Notes: generated from the sequence alone by a model not told the origin. Counted from the stretch's first letter, positions 1 to 7,440 are shown. The stretch is DNA of 8,797 bases from Chitinispirillaceae bacterium (GCA_016926315.1 JAFGOU010000582.1:1-8797), one strand, 5' to 3'. Made by a program: numbers and translations.

Positions 1-188
1 CCGTGAGCGCGGGAGTAGTAGTGGATGCAGTACTCCCGGTAGTCCTTAACCGTCCAGACCCGGTGGGAGAGCTCGAGCACCGGGGTGCAGGACTGCTTGC
101 CTTCGTCTCCGCGGTGGTCGTGGAGCGAGAGGGAGCCGGGAAGGGGCTTGTTGTTGTGGAAAATGGCGATGTAGGCCGGGGTTGCCAT
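1..188 (-). CDS. N-terminal fragment of an unidentified protein, possibly Hcp/TssD-like
   Basis: The minus strand is open from an ATG at 186-188 to the left edge, giving 62 codons that begin MATPAYIAIFHNN; the C-terminus is outside the window. No membrane segment or signal peptide is visible. The opening (Met-Ala-x-Pro-x-Tyr-Ile), a GSLSLHD stretch and a later ELSHRV and HYYSRAHG recall the start of some Hcp tube proteins of type VI secretion, where a similar opening, a Gly-Ser turn and an Arg-x-His segment occur. This is pattern resemblance only, and the core of the Hcp fold lies beyond the edge. There is no clear Shine-Dalgarno sequence before the ATG. It is divergent from the 369-3461 gene. 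The frame is more convincing than the plus-strand frame over the same bases, whose product is unnaturally rich in Val and Gly. Fairly sure it is coding, unsure of the family. Confidence 0.5.
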   Translation of the reverse strand, partial: MATPAYIAIFHNNKPLPGSLSLHDHRGDEGKQSCTPVLELSHRVWTVKDYREYCIHYYSRAH

Positions 189-354
189 AAGAGAGTATCC
201 GCAGACTGAAAAGAGTAAAAATAGAGAAAGGAAGGGCGGGAAGGATGGTTTTTCTTTACTCTGCGCTCACCGGCGTAATCTGCGGACCGTCTTTTCTTTC
301 TCTCCGGCGGAAATGATTTTTCCTTACGCTCTTCCCCTGTCGCATCACCCTCAC

Positions 355-359
355 AGGAG
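355..359 (+). promoter_or_regulatory. Ribosome binding site of the RCC1/Ig protein gene
   Basis: AGGAG lies nine bases before the ATG at 369, which fixes that start codon. The rest of the 180-base divergent region (189-368) is rich in pyrimidine tracts such as TTTTCTTTC. I see no convincing -35/-10 pair in it, although promoters for both flanking genes must lie there. Confidence 0.75.
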
Positions 360-368
360 TCAACGCAG

Positions 369-3300
369 ATGGCTCGATATCTCATTATAATAGTCGGGGC
401 ATTTCTCCTTACCCTGACCTGCAATGACCTGCCGAATGATCCGTTTGCCCCGGAAAACGCCCGGGTGTCCCTGGTTCTGCAGAACTCCGACTTTACGACC
501 AGTGATACGGCCGTGACCGATACGACAGGGAACAAAGTGCGTATCGGCGTCTGCCTTTTTCTCACCCAGCACATTGATTCGACAGAAGTCATCGTCTCCC
601 AGAGCGGCGCGCTTCCGGATACAACCTTTCTCCTGATAAAGAAAGGCAAGGCAATAGATACAGCGTTCTTTGATATGGTTTTTACTCACGCAGGCGTGCG
701 TACGGTCAAGGCAACCGGGTATGTTGGAAAAGAGCTCCGTCGGGCGACCGCGACCATCACCATCGTCGACCGGCCTGAACCCAACCATGCGCCGGAACTC
801 ACCATCACCGGCAGCCGAACGGTTGTCGCCGGTCAGACCTGCCGTCTTACAGTAAAAGCCATAGACCCGGACCCGGGACAAACCGTTACCCTCCAGGCGT
901 CAGGTATCCCGGCTGCAGCCACCTTCTCCGACACGACCTTTGTCTGGCAAACTACCCCTGCCGATTCCGGCACCCATACCGTTACTTTCGTTGCCCGCGA
1001 CAATGGGACACCGGTGCTGAGCGATTTCGAAGAGGTGGTGATCAGTGTGACGGCAACAGTACCTCAAGACACCACCCCGCCTACCCTCCGCCGGCTTACT
1101 CCGGCAGACGACAGTATAAGCATCAATGCCAGCTCCATCACCATCCGGGTGATCGCCACCGACGCCTCAGGGATCTCCCGGGTAACATGTGCCCTTGGCT
1201 CAGACACCTTTTCTGTGACCAGATCCGCTGACAGCGTGTTTTCAGCAACTGTTACCGGCCTGGTGGTAAACCTGTGGAGCCGGATCACCGTTATTGCCAC
1301 AGACTCTTCTCTTGCCGCCAACCGCTGTACCCTGTCTGTTTTCATCAAATATGACCCGACCATGCTCGATTCAGCAGGTCCGGTCATTTTCCAGAAAAGC
1401 GGCCCGACAAGCGGCAGCGTCATTATCAGCCCGATTGTCAGTATCATTGACTCGATCGTTGACCAGAGCGGCATCGACTCTGTCTACTGGACGCTCAACA
1501 ACGTCCGCGCCGGCGCCATGACCTTGGTTTCCAGTTCTACCACCAACTATCGCCTGCTCGACACGCTTACCACCTTTCGCGCCAACCGGATCGTGGTGCA
1601 TGTTGTTGACCGCTCTACCCGACGCAACCGCGACAGCGCGATCGTGCAGCTTGACTACAACCTGCCGCCTATCTCGAACGACACTGCCGTGTCCACCAAC
1701 CGTAATATAGCCAAGACCTGGACCCTCAATTTCAATTCACAGGATGGTGACCCGCTTACCTGGTCACAGCTCACTTCGCCATCATCCTTGAGCGGTGCAG
1801 TTTCCGGTACACTTCCTTCAGTGACCTTCACTCCCGCAAGCAACTGGTCCGGCGTGGACAGCTTCCTTGTCCGCGTGTCCGATGGTTATTGGAGTGACAC
1901 GATAAAAATCAAGATCACCGTTGTCAATGTTACCGTCGCGCCATCGATTGTCACCCAGCCGCAAAGCCTGACCCGGAACATCGGCCAATCCGCCACCTTT
2001 TCGGTTACCATTAATGCTGACGTCAACCCGGAACCGTCGTATCAGTGGAAAAAGAATGGAGCGGAAATTTTCGGCGCGAATGCCGCCTCCTTTTCCATAA
2101 TCGCGGTTGCCGTTGATGACAGCGGCAGCTATAACGTGACCGTGAGCAACGGCGCAGGTACGGTAACAAGCCAGCCCGTTCTCCTTACCATACAATACGC
2201 TCCATTCATTACATCCCAACCGCAGTCGCAAATACTCTATCTGGGCCAGCCCGTGACATTTTCCGTTACGGCGCGGGGAAACCCTGCACCAACGTATCAA
2301 TGGTTAAAAAGCGGAAATCCGATACCTAGCGCAACCAGATTTTCGTATTCCATAAGTAATCCTGGAATTAATGATAGCGGGGTATATTCAGTACGTGTCA
2401 TGAACCTGGTGGATACTATGTTCAGTGATACTGTTGGTTTTTATGCAACTGCTCTGGATGTTGCAGCGGGAGGAAACCATACTCTGTTTTTGCTCACCGA
2501 CGGCAGATTGTTCGCTTGCGGGGATAGCCGAAACGGTCAATTTGGTTTGGAACCGGAAGATGAATATTCCATTCCGGTTCTTATAATGACAGAGGTCAAA
2601 AATGTTGCAGCGGGCGGGGGACATACCCTGATGATTAAAACGAATCGCACCCTCTGGGCGTGCGGTTTTAATATTTATGGACAACTCGGGGACGGCACAA
2701 CCAATAACCGGCAGATGCCCGTTTTAGTCGCTAACGAGGTACTCGCTGTGGGTGGAGGTGATCTGCATAGCCTGTTTCATAAATCAGACAATTCCCTATG
2801 GTCGTGTGGTTATAATATGTATGGTCAACTTGGTAATGGTTCCTCCCTTGATACAGCGAATCCGGTATTTGTTGGTTCGAATGTTAATTCCTTTGATTCC
2901 AGATTCTATCACACCATAATTGTTAGAACCGATGGAATCGTTCTTGGCTGCGGACACAACAGCAACGGGCAGTTGGGTACAGGTGATACAATTCGATTAT
3001 TGGTTCCGGTTCAAATTGCCAGTAATGGCCTTGCCGTTTCTACCGGTTCAGCGCATAGCCTGATTCTTAAAACGGATAGTACCTTATGGGCATGCGGTGC
3101 AAACGGGTTTGGACAATTATGTAATGGCACAAAAATCGACCAGACAACACCTGTAAGGGTAATGGATGGCGTAAGAAGCATGTCTGCCGGCGGTTTTTTC
3201 AGTTTGGTGCTAAAGGGTGACGGCACCTTATGGGCTTGTGGAAAAAATGACCATGGCCAGCTTGGTGACGGAACAAAATCCGACCGTGTCAACCCCGTAC

Positions 3301-3461
3301 ATATTATGTCCGGCGTAAAAAAAGCCGTTGCCGGGTATGATTACAGCCTGGTTATCAAGACCGACGGTACGGTGTGGGGCTTCGGCTGTAACAGCTCAAA
3401 TAAATTTGGAGAAAAAAACTGGACAACAGACCATCCTTCTCCGGTTGAAATAACTTTCTGA
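369..3461 (+). CDS. Exported Ig/cadherin-like and RCC1-repeat protein, probable lipoprotein
   Basis: A 1030-residue protein, probably surface-attached. Residues 4-16 are hydrophobic and are followed by Cys18 in LLTLTC, a possible but weak lipobox because Thr rather than Gly, Ala or Ser precedes the Cys. Domains in order: an N-terminal beta-rich module (about 30-135); an Ig/PKD-like domain (139-228); an Ig-like domain opening DTTPPT (234-328); another with a DSAGPV start (about 332-430); a cadherin-like domain (about 430-523); two I-set-like Ig domains (525-609 and 611-695), each with a YQW core Trp and a DSGxY motif; then seven RCC1 repeats (698-1030). The RCC1 part should form a closed beta-propeller, normally a protein-binding platform. 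I see no enzyme motif. The start is set by AGGAG at 355-359. The stop overlaps the next gene's first possible start. GC content drops sharply from about 2290. Likely role: adhesion or cell-surface binding (inference). Confidence 0.9.
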   Translation: MARYLIIIVGAFLLTLTCNDLPNDPFAPENARVSLVLQNSDFTTSDTAVTDTTGNKVRIGVCLFLTQHIDSTEVIVSQSGALPDTTFLLIKKGKAIDTAFFDMVFTHAGVRTVKATGYVGKELRRATATITIVDRPEPNHAPELTITGSRTVVAGQTCRLTVKAIDPDPGQTVTLQASGIPAAATFSDTTFVWQTTPADSGTHTVTFVARDNGTPVLSDFEEVVISVTATVPQDTTPPTLRRLTPADDSISINASSITIRVIATDASGISRVTCALGSDTFSVTRSADSVFSATVTGLVVNLWSRITVIATDSSLAANRCTLSVFIKYDPTMLDSAGPVIFQKSGPTSGSVIISPIVSIIDSIVDQSGIDSVYWTLNNVRAGAMTLVSSSTTNYRLLDTLTTFRANRIVVHVVDRSTRRNRDSAIVQLDYNLPPISNDTAVSTNRNIAKTWTLNFNSQDGDPLTWSQLTSPSSLSGAVSGTLPSVTFTPASNWSGVDSFLVRVSDGYWSDTIKIKITVVNVTVAPSIVTQPQSLTRNIGQSATFSVTINADVNPEPSYQWKKNGAEIFGANAASFSIIAVAVDDSGSYNVTVSNGAGTVTSQPVLLTIQYAPFITSQPQSQILYLGQPVTFSVTARGNPAPTYQWLKSGNPIPSATRFSYSISNPGINDSGVYSVRVMNLVDTMFSDTVGFYATALDVAAGGNHTLFLLTDGRLFACGDSRNGQFGLEPEDEYSIPVLIMTEVKNVAAGGGHTLMIKTNRTLWACGFNIYGQLGDGTTNNRQMPVLVANEVLAVGGGDLHSLFHKSDNSLWSCGYNMYGQLGNGSSLDTANPVFVGSNVNSFDSRFYHTIIVRTDGIVLGCGHNSNGQLGTGDTIRLLVPVQIASNGLAVSTGSAHSLILKTDSTLWACGANGFGQLCNGTKIDQTTPVRVMDGVRSMSAGGFFSLVLKGDGTLWACGKNDHGQLGDGTKSDRVNPVHIMSGVKKAVAGYDYSLVIKTDGTVWGFGCNSSNKFGEKNWTTDHPSPVEITF
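2460..3458 (+). repeat. Seven RCC1 propeller blades, 144-base protein-level repeats
   Basis: The blades start at residues 698, 746, 794, 842, 890, 938 and 986. The first six are exactly 48 residues long and the last is 45. The shared pattern is AGGxHxL...LWACGxNxxGQLGxG......PV. Cys occupies position 20 in blades 1-6 (residues 717, 765, 813, 861, 909, 957) and Phe in blade 7. The copies differ at many silent sites, so this is an old protein repeat rather than a recent DNA tandem expansion. Confidence 0.92.
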
Positions 3462-3463
3462 TG
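3459..3463 (+). promoter_or_regulatory. TGATG stop-start overlap joining the RCC1 and transferase genes
   Basis: The TGA stop of the RCC1 gene and the first ATG of the transferase gene share base 3461. No Shine-Dalgarno sequence precedes this ATG, which fits translational coupling by reinitiation. The alternative ATG at 3506 also has only a distant AAAGG, so the true start is not settled. Confidence 0.6.
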
Positions 3464-5209
3464 GGTTTTTGCCGCTCTGCACCTGAAAGGTATCCTTATC
3501 TCGACATGACAAGTAATAACGCACGAAAAGAACAACGCATCGTAAAACCAGGAGGGTGCAAATGCGCGCAATCCGACGGGGGTCCACCCACTTTCCATAA
3601 TGGTAAAAAAAGTTCTACCTATGGCGTCATGGGCATCCTTGCTGTAATAACCATTATTGTCTATCATGGCGTTTTGGGGAACGATTTTATTAATTATGAC
3701 GATGATGTGTATGTAACATCGAACAATAATCTTCATGCTGGGCTTTCATGGAAAAACATCAAATGGGCTTTCACTTCAACGCACGCCAATAACTGGCACC
3801 CCGTGACGTGGCTTTCACATATGGTTGACGTTTCGATGCACGACCTTAACCCTGCCGGACACCACCTCACCAATCTGATTCTTCATACCATCGCCACCGC
3901 GGTTCTTTTTCTTTTTCTCTATTCATCTACCGGAAACCTGTTTCCGAGCGCCTTGACGGCAACTCTTTTTTCAATACACCCTGTCCATGTGGAATCAGTC
4001 GCGTGGGTTGCCGAAAGGAAAGACGTTCTCAGCGCATTATTCTGTTTTCTGGCGCTATTGGCATATGCTCACTACGCTCGAAAGCCGAAGGTATATCGAT
4101 ACGCACTGGTTGTAGTGCTGTTCGCCTTCGGCATTATGGCTAAGCCGATGCTGGTTTCATTACCGATCATCCTTCTTCTTGTGGATTTCTGGCCACTGCA
4201 GAGGGTTAAACGGGATGTTAAAATATATCGACAGTTGCTTTTGGAAAAAGTGCCGTTTTTCCTGATGGCGGCGGCCTCATCAGCTATCACCCTTATTGCC
4301 CAACAGGAGGCAATAGGTAATTTCAGCAGGATTTCGCTTGTACTGCGGGTTTCAAACGCGGTTATCTCATATGGCATATATTTAAAACAGGCCATCTGGC
4401 CATTCGACCTGTCAATTTTTTATCCTTACAGGCAATACCCTGTCTATATAGTAGTGCTCTGCCTGCTGTTAATCGGCATCACTTCTGGAATGGTTATATG
4501 GGCTGGCCTAAAGAAAAAATTCTTCCTAACGGGATGGCTATGGTACCTCCTGACACTCATACCGGTAATCGGCTTGATCCAGGTCGGTGACCAAGCCCAC
4601 GCCGATCGCTATACCTACTTACCGTTGATAGGCATATTTGTAGTTTTTTCCTGGTGGTTGAATGACTTTCTCAACCTGTTTGGAAGCAAGAAAAATATTG
4701 TTGCCGGTATCGTTATTCTATTAGCCATTAGCGTGTTAAGTCCTATTACTGTGAAACAAATTGAGCGCTGGAAGGACAGTATAACCCTTTTTTCGCATGC
4801 AATTAACGTGATCCCCGGCAATTATCTTGCGTATAACAACCTCGGGGTCGCGCTTGAGCAAAATGATCGGATAAACGAGGCAATCAGTTCTTATAAAAAA
4901 GCTTTAGACATTGAGCCTTCGTATGCCGATGCACACTATAACCTTGGCGTGGCAATGGCACGAATCAACAGGATGGATGAGGCAATTTATTATTATAAAA
5001 AAACCCTTGAAACTCGTCCTGACGATTTAAAAGCCATCAACAATCTTGCAGGTGCCTACTACAATAAAAATGATTTGGCCATGTCAATTTCACTGCTTAA
5101 TCGCGCCCTTTCGCTGGCCAAAGAATCTAAGAATGACCGTATGGCGGGAGATATAGTAAAAAACCTGGACTATCTGCAGCAAAAATTCGATGAACTAAAG
5201 AATCGTTAA
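3461..5209 (+). CDS. TMTC-like GT-C membrane glycosyltransferase with three TPRs
   Basis: A 582-residue polytopic inner-membrane protein, predicted to transfer a sugar from a lipid-linked donor to protein on the outer face of the membrane. About 50 hydrophilic residues precede TM1 (54-72). The next loop carries an acidic NYDDDVY (78-84), the usual site of the catalytic acidic residue in GT-C enzymes, then NNWHPVTW (110-117) and LNPAGHHLTN (129-138). HPVHVESVAWVAERKD (173-188) matches the TMTC signature written in animals roughly as HPIHTEAVAGVVGRAD. Several hydrophobic segments follow, with GDQAHADRY at 376-384 and a last TM near 413-430. Three TPRs (about 454-555) form the tail. The donor and target are unknown for bacterial members; dolichol-phosphate mannose is the donor in animals. 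The start may instead be Met16 at 3506. The gene is poorer in GC than its downstream paralogue. Family is sure; the reaction is inferred. Confidence 0.88.
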   Translation: MGFCRSAPERYPYLDMTSNNARKEQRIVKPGGCKCAQSDGGPPTFHNGKKSSTYGVMGILAVITIIVYHGVLGNDFINYDDDVYVTSNNNLHAGLSWKNIKWAFTSTHANNWHPVTWLSHMVDVSMHDLNPAGHHLTNLILHTIATAVLFLFLYSSTGNLFPSALTATLFSIHPVHVESVAWVAERKDVLSALFCFLALLAYAHYARKPKVYRYALVVVLFAFGIMAKPMLVSLPIILLLVDFWPLQRVKRDVKIYRQLLLEKVPFFLMAAASSAITLIAQQEAIGNFSRISLVLRVSNAVISYGIYLKQAIWPFDLSIFYPYRQYPVYIVVLCLLLIGITSGMVIWAGLKKKFFLTGWLWYLLTLIPVIGLIQVGDQAHADRYTYLPLIGIFVVFSWWLNDFLNLFGSKKNIVAGIVILLAISVLSPITVKQIERWKDSITLFSHAINVIPGNYLAYNNLGVALEQNDRINEAISSYKKALDIEPSYADAHYNLGVAMARINRMDEAIYYYKKTLETRPDDLKAINNLAGAYYNKNDLAMSISLLNRALSLAKESKNDRMAGDIVKNLDYLQQKFDELKNR

Positions 5210-5251
5210 GCACGTTTCCACCGAGCCGCTTGGATCAACCTTGGCCTTACC

Positions 5252-5269
5252 TCCGGAAAAAAAACCGGA
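5252..5269 (+). other. Small hairpin TCCGG-A8-CCGGA after the first transferase gene
   Basis: A perfect 5-bp stem around a loop of eight A, 43 bases past the TAA of the upstream gene. No T-run follows on the plus strand, so it is not a textbook terminator. It could slow polymerase or be chance. Confidence 0.35.
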
Positions 5270-5281
5270 TTGTGCCGGGTG

Positions 5282-5307
5282 CCGGTAACCTGGATATTGG
5301 TTTCCGG
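5282..5307 (+). other. Second hairpin in the gap between the two transferase genes
   Basis: CCGGTAACC (5282-5290) pairs with GGTTTCCGG (5299-5307) at eight of nine positions, with one T-T mismatch and an 8-base loop. It lies 44 bases before the ATG at 5352 and has no T-run. Together with the hairpin at 5252-5269 it could separate transcription of the two genes or act in the leader of the second one. The function is unknown. Confidence 0.35.
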
Positions 5308-5663
5308 GTGATATTGCCAACCAGATAACGACCTTGTTAAGCTACATTACAATGGAAAAAGATAAAATGAAAAAGCCACTTCTTCCTCCCCCGGCAGCTT
5401 CAATGGCACCCACAGCCTGCACCGCACCAGGCAACGGTGATTCCGGAACATCCCGGGCTGATGGCCGGGCTGATTGCATGGCAATAGCCATCCTTATGCT
5501 GCTGACAGCGATAGTGTTTCAGGGTACCCTCCGCAACGACTTTGTATATTATGACGACAATGTTTATATAACGGAAAATCCCCATATCAGGAAGGGATTG
5601 ACTCTCGATGCGCTCCGCTGGTCACTCACCAGCTTTTATGCGGGCAACTGGCATCCCCTTACC

Positions 5664-5666
5664 TAG
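5664..5666 (+). other. In-frame amber codon at a signature Trp
   Basis: The codons read ACC-TAG-TGG-AGC-CAC (Thr, stop, Trp, Ser, His) where the upstream paralogue encodes Thr-Trp-Leu-Ser-His. The same frame runs uninterrupted for 104 codons before and 586 codons after. TAG is also the natural stop of the HD-GYP gene in this window, which argues against genome-wide reassignment of TAG. Confidence 0.85.
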
Positions 5667-5690
5667 TGGAGCCACCTCATTGACGTCAGC

Positions 5691-7427
5691 GTGTTCGGCA
5701 TGAATCCTGCCGGGCACCATTTCACCAATCAGTTTCTGCATCTCGTTGCCGTGTTGCTCCTGTTCGGTTTTCTGCGGTCATTCAAAGGAAACGTCTGGCT
5801 CTGCGGCTTTATTGCGGCCGTGTTCGCAGTGCACCCGCTCCGTGTGGAGTCGGTGGCATGGATCGCGGAACGGAAGGATGTTCTGGGCGCGCTGTTCTGG
5901 TTCGCGACATTATGGGCATATGTCCGGTATGCCCGAAAGCAAGGCATCGTCCGCTATCTAACCGTGCTGGCGCTCTTTTCCGCCGGGCTTCTTTCAAAGG
6001 CAATGCTGGTCACCCTGCCGTTCATCTTGTTGCTTGTTGACTTCTGGCCGCTTGAGCGGTTTGGCAGGACAAACAAGAAAACGGTCCGGCTGCTCATTGA
6101 AAAACTGCCGCTATTTGCGATATCGCTTGCGGTCTCGCTTTTTACTCTGCATGCCCAGCAGGCAGCCATGGCAAGCTTGTCCGCCCTTGCCCCTGAGGTC
6201 AGGATAACTAACGCTATCATCGCCTATGCGGTATATATCAGGCAGACACTTGTGCCACTCGGCTTGGCCGTGTTTTATCCGCACCCGCATCAGATGCCGG
6301 TGGCAAAGGCAGTTTTTTCGATGGTGGTGCTTCTGGCAATCACCGCTTTCGTTCTTTGGAACCGGTATAAAAAAAAATATCTGGTAACCGGCTGGTTCTG
6401 GTATGTGATTTCACTGGTGCCGGTCATCGGTATTGTCCAGGTGGGTGACCAGGCCCATGCAGACCGGTACTCGTACATCCCCTCTGCCGGCCTGTTCATT
6501 GCCTTAACACTCTTCCTTACTGAATTTGCCCACCGCAAAACAGTGTACCGAAACGCTTTTATCGCCCTGGCCGTTCTGGCGCTGGCGGTTTTTTCCGCGT
6601 TGACCATGGAAACGGTCAAATACTGGAACAACGACCTCGCGCTCTTCGGCCGTGCAATTGCCGTGACCCGCGACAACGCGCCCATGATGGTAAAATATGC
6701 CGATGCACTTCTGGCAAGAGGCAATGACCGCGATGCGCAATTCTGGCTGGAAAAGGCACTCTCTATAAAACCCTCGGGGTATGCACATGCGGTCATGGGC
6801 GCGATCCATCAACATCGAGACGAATACGATCAGGCGATTGTCAGGTACCGCCTGGCGCTCAATCTGGAACCAGATGTCGTTTCCACATTGGTAAATGCGG
6901 GCGCAGCCCTGGTAGCCATTGGCAATCACGAAGAGGCACAGCGGCACCTGCAAAGGGCGATCGCTCTCGACCCGTCTCTTGTACAGGCGTATGCGCTACT
7001 CGGACAATCGTATTGCGCAATAGGTATGGTCGATTCCGGTGCCGCGCTGATCAAACAGGCCCAAGCGCGTGACCCTTTCGACGCCTCGCATTATAACGTG
7101 CTGGGGATTGTCTATACGGAAAACAGCCGTTTCACCGAAGCCGCTGAGCAATTCAAAAAGAGCGTCAGACGTAAAAAAGACCCGTACACTTTTAGCAATC
7201 TCGCCGCCTGCCTGGCCGCGGCCGGGCAAAAAAAAGAAGCGGTTGACGCCTATACAGAGGCGCTTGCCTTGTCACCGGACAACCACGCAATACGGTTTGA
7301 TCTTGCAAACGTTCTGGCCGGGATGGGGGAAAGTGCGCAGGCATTGGAGCTGCTACATCAGATACGAGCGGCGCAACCGGAGGATACGGTTGTCCTGAAC
7401 GCCATCAAGGGACTGTCCGGCAAGTAA
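5691..7427 (+). CDS. Intact 3' open frame of the interrupted TMTC-like gene
   Basis: This is the 578-codon stretch an automatic caller would report, starting at GTG 5691 (ATG 5700 is the next choice). It encodes most of the membrane domain, with HPLRVESVAWIAERKD and GDQAHADRY, and all seven TPRs. It lacks TM1 and the YYDDN loop that normally carries the catalytic acidic residue. No Shine-Dalgarno sequence precedes either start. I read it as part of the interrupted gene rather than a separate one. If it were translated, the product would probably be catalytically dead, although the TPR domain could still bind partners. Confidence 0.5.
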   Translation: MFGMNPAGHHFTNQFLHLVAVLLLFGFLRSFKGNVWLCGFIAAVFAVHPLRVESVAWIAERKDVLGALFWFATLWAYVRYARKQGIVRYLTVLALFSAGLLSKAMLVTLPFILLLVDFWPLERFGRTNKKTVRLLIEKLPLFAISLAVSLFTLHAQQAAMASLSALAPEVRITNAIIAYAVYIRQTLVPLGLAVFYPHPHQMPVAKAVFSMVVLLAITAFVLWNRYKKKYLVTGWFWYVISLVPVIGIVQVGDQAHADRYSYIPSAGLFIALTLFLTEFAHRKTVYRNAFIALAVLALAVFSALTMETVKYWNNDLALFGRAIAVTRDNAPMMVKYADALLARGNDRDAQFWLEKALSIKPSGYAHAVMGAIHQHRDEYDQAIVRYRLALNLEPDVVSTLVNAGAALVAIGNHEEAQRHLQRAIALDPSLVQAYALLGQSYCAIGMVDSGAALIKQAQARDPFDASHYNVLGIVYTENSRFTEAAEQFKKSVRRKKDPYTFSNLAACLAAAGQKKEAVDAYTEALALSPDNHAIRFDLANVLAGMGESAQALELLHQIRAAQPEDTVVLNAIKGLSGK

Positions 7428-7440
7428 TACCGGTTACTTG
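7421..7440 (+). terminator. Candidate hairpin between convergent genes
   Basis: CAAGTAA (7421-7427) and TTACTTG (7434-7440) form a perfect 7-bp stem with a 6-base loop. The stem contains the TAA of the plus-strand gene and sits 19 bases from the end of the minus-strand gene. A small GTGG-CAAA-CCAC hairpin (7440-7451) follows directly. Neither strand has a T-run after it, so it is only a possible bidirectional terminator. Confidence 0.35.

Larger units (their letters stand above)
5352..7427 (+). pseudogene. TMTC-like GT-C glycosyltransferase with seven TPRs, interrupted by an in-frame TAG
   Basis: Read through the TAG at 5664-5666, this is a 691-codon gene for a paralogue of the preceding transferase; aligned core segments look roughly half identical. 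TM1 is at about 43-59, followed by acidic YYDDN (66-70), NWHPLT (99-104) then the stop at codon 105, then WSHLIDV, MNPAGHH, HPLRVESVAWIAERKD (from 161) and GDQAHADRY (365-373). The tail from residue 442 holds about seven TPRs against three in the neighbour. The stop sits where the paralogue has Trp in NWHPVTW, so a TGG to TAG change explains it. No other frame damage is visible. The start is ATG 5352, or 5367, which has a weak GGA upstream; neither has a strong ribosome binding site. It could be a recent pseudogene, a sequencing error, or a gene read through by a suppressor tRNA. Any product restarting downstream would lack TM1 and the acidic motif. Confidence 0.75.

Noticed and set aside
3..209. 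A 68-codon plus-strand open frame at the left edge
   Set aside because: Its product is dominated by Val and Gly. The minus-strand frame over the same bases has balanced composition and a plausible N-terminus.
360..881. A 173-codon minus-strand open frame
   Set aside because: It is antisense to the start of the Ig/RCC1 gene, which has a good ribosome binding site, signal segment and recognisable domains.
2460..3458. The regular 144-base spacing considered as a DNA tandem repeat or CRISPR-like array
   Set aside because: The regularity is at the protein level (RCC1 blades); the nucleotide copies differ widely at silent positions.
3551..3600. A strong GGAGG-like site followed by an ATG inside the first transferase gene
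   Set aside because: The ATG is out of frame and meets a TAA after 12 codons. I regard the site as chance.
5334..5351. TTG at 5334 as the start of the second transferase gene
   Set aside because: It has no ribosome binding site, and two ATG codons follow in frame at 5352 and 5367. The six extra residues add nothing recognisable.
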